The notes beneath the pieces are model-generated. The model was not told the origin of the DNA and did no database searches. It saw only the letters and a program-made list of their open reading frames with translations. Positions 55,799 through 64,000 of a stretch of 64,000 nt of DNA are shown here, piece by piece. Each line of letters opens with the position of its first letter. Within the stretch, counting starts at the first letter, position 1. The DNA comes from Tillandsia leiboldiana (Eukaryota > Streptophyta > Magnoliopsida > Poales > Bromeliaceae): assembly GCA_029204045.2 (NCBI GenBank), contig CM055075.1:22688491-22752490 (forward strand), given 5' to 3'. Made by a program: the position numbers and the translations under genes.

Positions 55799-56442
55799 AT
55801 CTCCCCCTTTGGCGGTTTCGTGACAAAACACAAATCCACTCAAAAAAATTCAAAAAGATATTTTTGTTGCTATCACCATACAACAAAAATTTACATTTGA
55901 GAACCAATGAATAAATACATGAGATAAACTCCTAAAACAGACTTTAGACTTAGACATCTGTACTCTCTGCAAAAAGAAATCATTCTTGACAAAAGAGATC
56001 GTTAGATACCTCAAGAATATTTAGCATTCAAAACCTAACAGAGATAGAGTTTTTATAGAGTTTATACTTACCATGACATTCACGAATTCAGATATGTAAT
56101 AAGATCACAATCAAACATTGACATATCTTCTAAGCAATAAAATTCTAAATGTCATAACTTTGTTAGTAATCAAACAACTTGTTAGTAATAATACATGCCC
56201 AAATAGTTAGTCAAATAGTTAGTCGAAGCATGCATGCAATCACAATACCAAACCAAAAGTTGAGTTGATATACTTACCTTCAAAGTTCAAAGTTCACATT
56301 AGTGATCATTGTTCATATCTCTCTCTCCCCCTTTTTGTCATAAACTATGCCAAAATTACAAAATGTAAGGAGAGTTAAAAGTTCAGAAAATGTGAAAGCT
56401 AAAACGAAAACCTGCAAGAAAACAAAGTAGTTAGAAACATGA
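55799..56442 (-). other. Element C 3' region: PPTs and candidate 3' intron
   Basis: Terminal PPT at 55799-55810 and purine tract AAAAAGGGGGAGAGAG at 56321-56336 (minus). Candidate intron 55967-56277 (311 bp): donor GAAG|GTAAGT, acceptor TTTTTGCAG, matching E and F. No gene. Confidence 0.65.
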
Positions 56443-57870
56443 TTACTCAGAATCGTCTGAACTGATGCATCCAAGTTTCTGAAAAGTTTTCTTTATTCGC
56501 TTGTTCATTGTTATTTGTTCCTTCTTAACTCCTCTAATTTCCTCTTTCATTTCATTGAATTCATTAGACATACGTTCCTGCTCGGAGGAGAGACGCTGTT
56601 GTTCTCGATAAATTGAAGTAACTGAGGCATCACCGTCGGAAGTGGAAGGAGGTGCAGTTAGTGCGACAGGTGTTGGTGGGACTGAAGCTGTAGCTGCTGA
56701 AGTCGATGATCTGCGTCTGGAAGAAGGCGAAGGAGGATCATCTTGTTTTGTTGGTAGCGACTTTATGACTGTTGTCTCATTGATCGTTCCCAAACTATGC
56801 ATATAAGTCGACGAAGAAGTATCGACTTTGAATTTCTTCAAAATTCGCATAATAATGATTGGGTAGGGAAGTCGCTCCGTCGGATGGGCATGCTCCACAT
56901 ACCGAGCCATCCTTGACCAGATGAGATAAAGAACGTTGAAGTTTGATCCCAAGGCTGCCGTGGGATTGCCAAGAAGATAAAGAAATAGCATCCTGTCCCA
57001 TCTGAGAACTTTTGTTTGCATATTGGGGAGGATGTTGTAGCAAACAATAAAGTTCAAGTATCTATACTCAGGTCGAAGTTCTCTAGAGAAAACAGAGTTC
57101 CCTGTCGATTGAGTGTCAGGAGCATAAATTCCATCAACAACCACTCTTCATGAGTTGGTGGAGAAGCTACGTCCTTTCAAATAGTGTGTTCCTTCTGCCT
57201 GTACCTTCATTCCCAACACCTCTCCAATCAATTGTGGAGTGATTTTGATCTTAATATTTCTGACCTTAGTGTGAAACTCTCTCTGTCCGTTATCAAGATC
57301 AACCAACTTTGATCCATTTTGATAAAACATTCTGACAGAGTGAAGACAATATCCTGTGGGGTCAGGGAAGTTACAGATTGGGGCAAGACCCGCATTGTCA
57401 ATGAGAGTCCCAAAAAGTGCGGATCGCTCCCTTAAAGCTTTGAGATTCACATTCCTTTCACCAATGCATTCCCTATTTTCAAAGTCCTTGATTCTTTCTG
57501 AACTGATAAAATCTTGTGGGGGAGGTTGACTGGCCAGTGGCTCTTCAATTGAAATTCCTCGTGAACTTCCTCTTTTTCGTGCAACGCTCTTTCTTTTTGT
57601 TCTCAGAGGAGTATCTTCCATAGGAGCTTTGCCCTTCTCGGCGGCAGTCGGCGGAGTCTTTGCCTTTGAGGATGCAGCAGAGGCTTTCCCTTTCGAAGCA
57701 GTAGGAGCAGTGGCCTCCTCATACAGCTCATCCCAATCAATCGACTCCGTCTCAGATTCCGTCTCGGAGTCATCCCTAGTTTTCTTCGCCTTCTTGGCCC
57801 TTTTTGGCTTGACAGTATCTCTTGTATGAACCATGGTAGCCAGAAGAAATACAACCCAGGTGATCACCAT
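56443..57870 (-). pseudogene. Element C accessory ORF with one in-frame stop
   Basis: A diverged homologue of the E accessory ORF, about 475 codons. ATG at 57870 begins with the hydrophobic MVITWVVFLLATMVHTR. An acidic Ser/Glu region, an Ala/Lys linker, the basic patch (KRKSVARKRG) and the domain follow (NRECIGERNVNL, FPDPTGYCLHSVRMFYQN, IKITPQLIGEVLGM, RWDRMLFLYLLG, RYVEHAHPTERLPYP). The C-terminal coiled coil is EQQRLSSEQERMSNEFNEM, with a similar tail (KLGCISSDDSE). TGA at 57145-57147 sits where E has Trp, consistent with a TGG-to-TGA change. Shared domain order over clear sequence divergence suggests past selection on the protein. Confidence 0.87.
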
Positions 57871-57898
57871 TTCTACTGAAGGTTGTGAGAGAAGAGTC

Positions 57899-58280
57899 CT
57901 GTGAGCAACAACTCAAGAACACGAAAAATTATTTATTTTCAAAAATTTGAAAAATTGTACCTAAACAATCATTATCGTGTAGAGAGACTAGGTATCAAAT
58001 TAGTTTTGCCAAAAGAATTTTAAAAATAGATCAAACCCATGATTTTCAAAAATTCCTATCATATGCCCTAAAACTGAAATTTTAGAAATCGAAGCCTAAA
58101 AATCCGTTAATCAGGAGAATACCTAGCATATAATCAAAACTAGTCTACCCAGAGTTCTTATTTCAAAAGAAATTTGATCAAAAACCAATCCAAAATGAAA
58201 AAGATACAAAATTTTCATCACGTTTTGAGGAAAAACATGAAAAATTGTGAATAACCGAGATTTTGATCACAAGAACTCAC
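57899..58280 (-). other. Candidate leader intron of the accessory ORF (element C)
   Basis: Minus strand: donor TTCAAA|GTGAGT at 58280, acceptor TTGCTCACAG ending at 57899, 382 bp. The donor differs from E and F (GTAAGT) but remains a good GTRAGT site. Confidence 0.6.
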
Positions 58281-58500
58281 TTTGAATCGAAGAAGATGGG
58301 TTGGGAAGGCTCCAAATCGATTGTTTTCTAGAGAGAGAAGGTCTGGAGACTTAGAAACAAAAGATTGAAGTAATAAGAAATCAAAACCCTTTTGTTCTAT
58401 ATAAAACCCTAGCCGCGGTCCGGATTGGATCATGAATCCAGTCCGGATCGGCTACCTGCAGGAAATACCTGCGTTCGGGATCCGGATCGGCTTGTCCAGT
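58281..58500 (-). promoter_or_regulatory. Candidate internal promoter of the accessory ORF (element C)
   Basis: Palindromes at 58420-58500 (gatccggatc plus variants agtccggatcggc), then TATATA at 58398-58403 on the minus strand, then a CT-rich leader to the donor at 58280. Same order and spacing as in E and F. Confidence 0.6.
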
Positions 58501-59441
58501 CCGGATCGGCTACAAACTTTTTCTTCAGAAAAATTCCAAAAAATTCTAGAAAATCCAGAAAAAGATTGTAAGCACTTATGCATGTCAACTTTAAATAAAA
58601 ATCATCGTTTCATATTAAAAGAAATAGATTATGCAAAATCTATCAATAATATCCAACAAATGAAACGAAAATTTATAAAAATTAAATCCCTTAAAGTTGA
58701 ACAACTTCAATCACATCTAACATGATCTTATGAGTAATGCCTTTATCAAATCATCAATTTGGTAAAGAAAATGAAATACCAAGATCAATAGATGTTTGAA
58801 ATCCCAGATAAGTTAGATAATATATCTAGTCAAATTATTGTAAGGAGTGGCTCTTTGAGCATCTTTCAATAAAATCCCAACCTTATACCAACCTTGGAAT
58901 TTGACAGAGTCAAGTATTCCAAAAAGCATTTTATTTAATCAACTCGAACAACCATGCTTGGTATACATGTGGTAGCTACACACATTACTCGGATGACCGA
59001 GGTGGTAGCTCTTTCCTCCATGTGGTGGTAGTTTTCACACTCCTCATTGGGATGTAACTCTTTCCACATCTTTTGAGCATAATACTTTTTCTTTGACTCC
59101 CCCTCAATTGGCTATCAATTATTTAAAATATAAAGTATTCAACCAAAAATTGATCTCGATTTCATACTCGACTAAATAGTCAAATAAGATAAAAACTATA
59201 CCAAGAGATCATTGAGAGAGAAATTGACTTTGATCAAAACAAAGATGATTTAATTGACATAAATGATCATTGCATCAAATGAATTATTATGATATCCAAA
59301 GCATAATAAATTTCTAAATAGACGAAAAGATGCTATTAAAGTCAATAATACACATGCTCAATTAATGTTCTATGTCTAAGCATAGATAATGAACAAAAAC
59401 ATAAAAACAAAACCTAACCTAAGCAATGATTTCAAAAGGAA
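58501..59441 (-). other. Element C noncoding region between pol and internal promoter
   Basis: No gene. Conserved structured box at about 58955-59070 with hairpin CTCGG/CCGAG at 58988-59001 (loop differs from E). PPT-like GAGGGGGAG at 59097-59105. The pol-proximal spacer matches E and F. Confidence 0.72.
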
Positions 59442-59515
59442 TTATTTCAAGGAAAGCATTCCAATTGCCTTACGCAAATGAATAAATCGTTTTAGATCCA
59501 AGGGTTTTGTTAAGA
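59442..59515 (-). CDS. Element C pol, last codons (RNase H end)
   Basis: Encodes the end of pol, the RNase H C-terminus (RFIHLRKAIGMLSLK), with TAA at 59442-59444. It joins to 63721-64000 across solo LTR4, whose target duplication tgtca (59516-59520 and 63716-63720) lies in the codons before LTKPL. The insertion interrupts pol about 25 codons before its end. Confidence 0.85.
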
Positions 59516-60284
59516 TGTCATGTCACGCCCCGGGGTCGAAACTGCGACCCGGGCTCGCTAACAGATCCGCCATCTGTACGGAAACTGCCGTACAGACGAA
59601 TCGTCTAACCTGCAAAGACAGAACTACAGCTACACAGATATCAGAGCGGATAAGAAAGCTGTACTATAAAATTTCACAACTACAAAGTTGCAACAACACA
59701 TAGCCTATCTCCCAAAATCAAGATGATACAAATAGAAGTCCACCTATACAACATCTACAAATCCAACTGGGAGATAGCTAAACAGGAAAAATATCCAAAC
59801 ATAATCAACTCCCACAGTCTGGGATGGTACATCTACCTCACTCTAAAGTAACAATGCTGGTAGGGAACTATCACGCGACTCCCTGTCCTCGGTCCGTCCA
59901 GTCAAGCTCGGCAGGAACGGAAGAAAGCCTCAGCAACCTGTCACCGACAGAGGGTGTGAGAACTACATCCTATAATAGTTCTCGGTGGGTACCGTCTCCA
60001 AGAACCACGGTCTGCCCACTAAGTCTACTAGAGGCATAAGATAACAGAAAAGACTGTGATACTGAAAATAAGCTGGAAAAGAATCTACAGCTATCATGCC
60101 TCTATCTACTATGCTCAATAGGAAGAGAATATGGATGATGGTATGCAGCCACTCACTGCTGACAATATGTCACAAGTACTATGCTCAAGAACTCTACTAT
60201 GACACATGCTATGCCATCACTCTCTCAGTGTAACCCAAATCTCAGCGACTGCCACATAGGGTCCAGTCGAGTCAAGCCTGCGCC

Positions 60285-60488
60285 CCCTGGTGTATCAACC
60301 AGGGTATCCAATCGGACTATCTCAATCTCTCACAAGGTGACCCCATGGTAGCTCGGCCAGGGGTATCAAGTGACCTCTAGTATATGAACTAGGCGCATCA
60401 TCGCAGCCTCGTCAGGCTCGATATCATCATCGCAGCCTCATCAGGCTCGAAATCATCAACGCACCCGGGGCGTAGCTCGAGGGGTGCG
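60285..60488. other. Series of six short hairpins in LTR4
   Basis: CCCTGGT/ACCAGGG (60285-60304); ACCCC/GGGGT (60340-60364); CTAGT/ACTAG (60377-60392); AGCCT/AGGCT twice (60405-60418, 60434-60447, 29-bp period); CGCACCC/GGGTGCG (60460-60488). The position, 0.76-0.97 kb from the LTR end, matches the cassettes of LTR1-3. Confidence 0.7.
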
Positions 60489-61839
60489 ACCCCACCGAAC
60501 TCAAGTATCACAACTGAATCACTATCTCACAAGTGGCTCCTGCAGGCTAAAGTCCACGATCAAACAGATCGGTATCTCGATGCTCAAAGCACAACTCGGT
60601 CGGAGAACCCTCCACGACTCAATCTCACAACACTGACCCACTCAACGAAAGTACTACACAGCTGGGACCACCGTCTCTCCCAACGGCTCCCACAACATCA
60701 CCGCACTGAACTCAACACACAAACTCACGGCCGGAGATGCTCCACAGCCAGATCTGCGAAGGGTCCGAAACCCCGGGAGACTAACACCTACGTCCCCAAG
60801 AAAGAAAACATCCCTTAGAACCCAGATCACTCGAATCCGCTCGGGTGGATAAGTTTATAAGAAACCATGTCATTTATTTCAGAAAACCATTCGATCTGAG
60901 AGAAATCCATCTTTTTAATGATTTTTAGTCTTTTTAGAAAAACCCCTTTGAAAACAAGTTTTATGGCCAAACCTCGAAGGGCTAATGCCCTCGTCCTATC
61001 AAACAAGAACAGACTCAGGCGACCTTACGAGGCTTGGAAGAAACATTGTCTGACCAAAATCATGTATTCGTCCAAAAAGGTTTTGGGTTCAAGGTCCTGC
61101 TAACACACGTGCACCACGATCACAACATGGTGGTGACGAGAAGAACAGCGAAAAGAGAAACCCCGGGACCACCGTTTATCTGAAACGGTTCCCCAAAACA
61201 CTAACACTGGCCTAATCCAGCCACCAGACCCCACTCGGCCCCCCGGGCCCGAGTGCAACACCCGTCCCACAACACTCTGACCACTCAGCCCACTACCCGG
61301 GCGAGGAACTCTATGTCCAAAAGGATATGCACCGTGTGGGATGTCTAAAACATAAAAGAACCTAGCCCAGATTAAGGTTCTCTATTGGTCTGGTCAAACA
61401 CATGCACATATGACGGGGGTGCTAGTTAAGTTCCAAGAAAACACTTAAACTAGCATGCAATCCTATCACAATAGAATTAGAAGGAAGTCCGTAGACTTGG
61501 AGAGAAAAACCAACCCACCTCAGCTTGCCACCAATTGCTTGTCGACACTTGCAATTGGGCTCAGCGGGATTACCTTGCCTCCACGAGGTTAGCACGCAAG
61601 CCGAAGCACGATACCGGAACCCGCGCGCAAAACGGAGTCGCAAGGTCGCGTCCCAGACAAAAGTCCCAAGGCAAGTCCGCGGTCCCACGTGGCGGAGAAA
61701 CACACAACCGCCCACGCCAGAAGCTAAAACTGCACTGCCAACTACCAGAAGCGAAGAAAACGCGAAATCAATCAAACGGTCGAAAACCGAGCATCCGGCG
61801 GTGAAAAAAAGCCTACGTCGGCGAAAACCAGGCTCCGTT

Positions 61840-62170
61840 GGCGAAAAACAGCACGAAAACCGCTCGCGAAAACTGCTCGCGAAAAATTGCTCGCGAAGCT
61901 ACTCGCGAAACTGCTCGCGGAAAACCGCTCAAAATCGATCGTAAAACAGCACAAAAATCTGCTCGCAAAACCGCGAAAGCTGCGAAGACCGCTCGCGAGA
62001 CTGCTCGCGAAAACAGCGGAAAACGGCCTGCGAAACTGCTCGCAAAAATAGCGAAAAACAGCGAAAACTGCGCGCGAAACCGCTTGCGAAACTGATCGCA
62101 AAAACAGCGAGAAACGGCTTGCGAAAAACAGCGAAAACCGCTCGCGAAAACGACAAGCGAAACCGCTCGA
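61840..62170. repeat. TCGCGA-centred repeat array in LTR4
   Basis: Degenerate units of 12-16 bp such as gctcgcgaaaact and gcttgcgaaac recur more than fifteen times. Many contain the palindrome TCGCGA. It is followed by about 650 bp of cgcgcggcccgcg-type sequence. It lies between the hairpin series and the promoter of the LTR, the same relative place as the CCGCATGCGG array of LTR1. Confidence 0.75.
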
Positions 62171-63059
62171 CAAGCCACTGCCGGCAACGACCGAGCGGCG
62201 CAGCCAGCCCCACGGCTCCGGCAAACCTGCCGCGCGTCGCCTCGCAGCGCCACGCGCGCCCGCCCGGCGCGCGGCGCTGCGCGCTGCCAGCACAGGGCCC
62301 GCGGCACCGCGCACGGCCCGCTCGGCCCCGCGCGGTGCGCGCCCTGCGGCACCGCGCGCGCCTAGCGCGCGGTCCGCTGGGTGCGCGCGGCCCGCGCAGG
62401 GCCCGCAGCACTGCGCACCCTGCGCGCGGCCCTGCGGCACCGCGCGCGCCTTGCGCGCGGTCCGCAGGGTGCCCGCGGCCCGCGCAGCGCCCACGGCGCT
62501 GCGCGCGGCCCGCGGCACCGCGCGCGACCCGCTCGGGCCCGCGCGGTGCGCGCCATGCGCGCGGCCCTGCGGCACCGCGCGCGCCTTGCGCGCGGTCTGC
62601 AGGGCGCGCGCGGCCCGCGCAGCGCCCGCGGCGCCGCACGCGACCCGCTAGGGCCCGCGCGGTGCGCCCGCCGCGCGCGCCTGCACGCGGCCAGCAGCGC
62701 CCACGCGGCGCTGCACCAGGGCGCAGCGCCCTGGTGCTGCCCGCGCACGCAGGTGGCCCGCAGGGTGCTGCCAGCCCTGCAGCACCCTTGCGGCTGCTGC
62801 CACCCGCGCAGCAGCCGCGCCGGCCGCGCGTGCGCCATTGCGCGCGCGCGCGGCTCCCACGGCTGCGACCCCCGCGCAAAAGAAAAGAAAAGAAAAACTC
62901 CAATAATTTCCCAAAACATCGAAAAAAAAACCTGCAAAGCTCCAAACGCCGAAAAACACCCAAAATCTGAAATTGTATACCTCGTCGACGCTCGCCGCAC
63001 GCCCACGGCGCTCTCTCGGCCACCAACGGGGAGTCCAAAAATCCAAGAGCGGTCCAAAC

Positions 63060-63175
63060 CCTCTTCTTTCTTCTTCTTCTTCCTTCTTCTTCTTCCTTTT
63101 CCTCTCTTTTCTTTCTTTCTTTCTTTTCCTCTCTTTTCTTTCTTTCTTTCTTTCTCTTTTTTTTTCCTTTCTCTG
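63060..63175. repeat. CT-rich microsatellite in LTR4
   Basis: ttctt and tttc units (ttcttcttcttcc, tttctttctttc), interrupted, about 115 bp. On the minus strand this is a GA-rich tract just downstream of the TATA-like site. Confidence 0.9.
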
Positions 63176-63242
63176 CTGCTACAGGGAGCCTTTATATAAA
63201 GAAAACTAAATTAATTAATTAATAACTTTAATCCACAAAATC

Positions 63243-63500
63243 CAACTCCAACTCACTTTTTGCCTTCGGGCTTTCCGCCGCTGTCCGGAACCTCCCGAAC
63301 TCCGCTGTAAATCGAAAGTGCACGTGCTCACAGCTTTTTCTCTTCAAAAAGCTCATCCGTTGAGTCGGGGTGCTCAAATCAAATACCGGCTCCAAAATTG
63401 CCAGTTCCGACTCACTTTTTGCCTCCGGGTCCTCCGCGTCAGTCCGGAACCTCCCGAACCTCGCTGTAAATCGAAAGTACACCTGTTCCAAGTGTTCCCG
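63243..63500. repeat. Direct duplication in the LTR4 U3 (about 160-bp period)
   Basis: A segment running actcactttttgcctycggg, gtccggaacctcccgaac, cgctgtaaatcgaaagt occurs at about 63250-63335 and again at about 63410-63490. It lies upstream (minus strand) of the TATA-like site and may be a duplicated enhancer-like block. Confidence 0.75.
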
Positions 63501-63720
63501 AATTTCCGGCACTCCACGGTGAAGTCGGTAATTCCCAAATCTCATCCTCAATCGGCATACAGAGCCCGGAAAACCCCGAATCGAGCTGGAGCTTCTGCGT
63601 TGATCCGAATCAACCCGGCATCATCTGTAAACTCAAATGCAACATGCCCAAGGCAACTCTCTGCTCCAAGCCATCCGTGAGGTCGGCGCGCCATCCGCAG
63701 ACCCGGTACTCTACATGTCA

Positions 63721-64000
63721 GCTAATTGATCCTCAGTTGAAATGTAGGAGATTTGAAGAATATTTGATTCAACTAGCTCTCTTAGAAAATGATATCTAAG
63801 TTCAATGTGTTTTGTTCTCGAGTGCAACACAAGGTTTTTTGAAATGTTTATAGCACTTGTGTTGTCACAAAGAATCGTTACTGAAGTTGCTGAAATTCGG
63901 AAGTCGCTTAATACGCTTTTCATCCAAATGAGTTGGGTTGAACAACTACCCGCTGAAATATATTCCGCTTCGGCAGTCGAGAGTGCAATGCAGTTTTACT
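63721..64000 (-). CDS. Element C pol, RNase H part; runs off the window
   Basis: Minus-strand reading from the window end gives the RNase H region: STAEAEY-type motif near 63965, WMKSVLSDFRISATSVTILCDN, SRTKHIELRYHFLRELVE and STEDQLAD, then solo LTR4. No stop seen. Together with the accessory ORF and 3' LTR it shows that element C extends beyond 64000. Confidence 0.88.

Larger units (their letters stand above)
59521..63715 (-). mobile_element. Solo gypsy LTR (LTR4, 4195 bp) inside element C pol
   Basis: TGTCACGCCCCGGGG ... CGGTACTCTACA, flanked by tgtca on both sides. The first part resembles LTR3 (cccgggctcgctaacagatccgcc; actctagtagaggca-type motifs). Contents: a hairpin series (60285-60488), a TCGCGA-rich array (61840-62170), a very GC-rich tract (62200-62880), CT-rich microsatellites (63060-63175), a TATA-like TTTATATAAA (63191-63200) and a duplicated U3 segment. 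No gene; long ORFs in 61525-63199 are composition artefacts. Confidence 0.9.

Noticed and set aside
61525..63199. ORFs up to 369 codons on both strands
   Set aside because: GC-rich leader of gypsy LTR4 with low-complexity Ala/Arg/Pro translation in all frames.

Overview
The window is a plant nuclear genome region made almost entirely of nested LTR retrotransposons. I see no ordinary host gene except one decayed Myb/SANT-like fragment. Two families dominate. The first is a Ty1/copia family that I assign to the Sirevirus (SIRE/Maximus) lineage. It has LTRs of about 1.24-1.40 kb, initiator-Met-type primer sites (TGGTATCAGAGC), UBN2-type gag with two CCHC knuckles, palindrome clusters upstream of the LTR TATA box, repeated polypurine tracts and an extra ORF after pol. 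The second is a Ty3/gypsy chromovirus-like family (probably Tekay/Del) with very long LTRs (3.1-4.3 kb) bounded by TGTCACG...ACA on the + strand. The host is an angiosperm; I cannot name the species.

Layout, left to right. 1-6592: 5' half of a minus-strand gypsy element B (pol, gag, PBS, 3.1-kb LTR), inserted into a copia LTR. 6593-41191: minus-strand copia element A, broken by gypsy B and by a solo gypsy LTR (LTR3, 8514-9407 plus 32171-34689, TSD gatgc). Inside LTR3 sits plus-strand copia E (9408-32165, TSD acaag), and inside the gag of E sits a second copy of the same family, F (12107-23510). This gives four nesting layers. A 100-N scaffold gap (25242-25341) lies in the second half of E beside low-quality sequence. 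41192-43246: unassigned DNA with a Myb/SANT-like pseudogene. 43247-43693: reversed fragment of an LTR3-like gypsy LTR. 43694-54444: plus-strand copia D (TSD acacg), which keeps gag but has no pol, with a 4.3-kb solo gypsy LTR (LTR2, TSD cataa) inside it. 54451-64000: minus-strand copia C (3' LTR, accessory ORF, end of pol), interrupted by a 4.2-kb solo gypsy LTR (LTR4, TSD tgtca) and running off the window.

Three features deserve most attention. (1) The copia accessory ORF (intact at 28740-30161) is preceded in every copy by what looks like its own promoter: the same GATCCGGATC palindromes as the LTR, a TATA box, and a leader intron of 379-382 bp with conserved splice sites. A second candidate intron of 306-311 bp follows the ORF. 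(2) All four gypsy LTRs carry tandem hairpins at the same place (about 0.67-0.97 kb from the PBS-side end), with different primary sequences but preserved pairing. (3) Several copia noncoding blocks are conserved as hairpins with variable loops, and they survive in element D although it lost pol and the accessory ORF.

Elements A, C and D carry coding lesions. F and the first part of E are full of one-base indels that may be sequence errors. Many long ORFs in the GC-rich LTR leaders are repeat artefacts and are not annotated.
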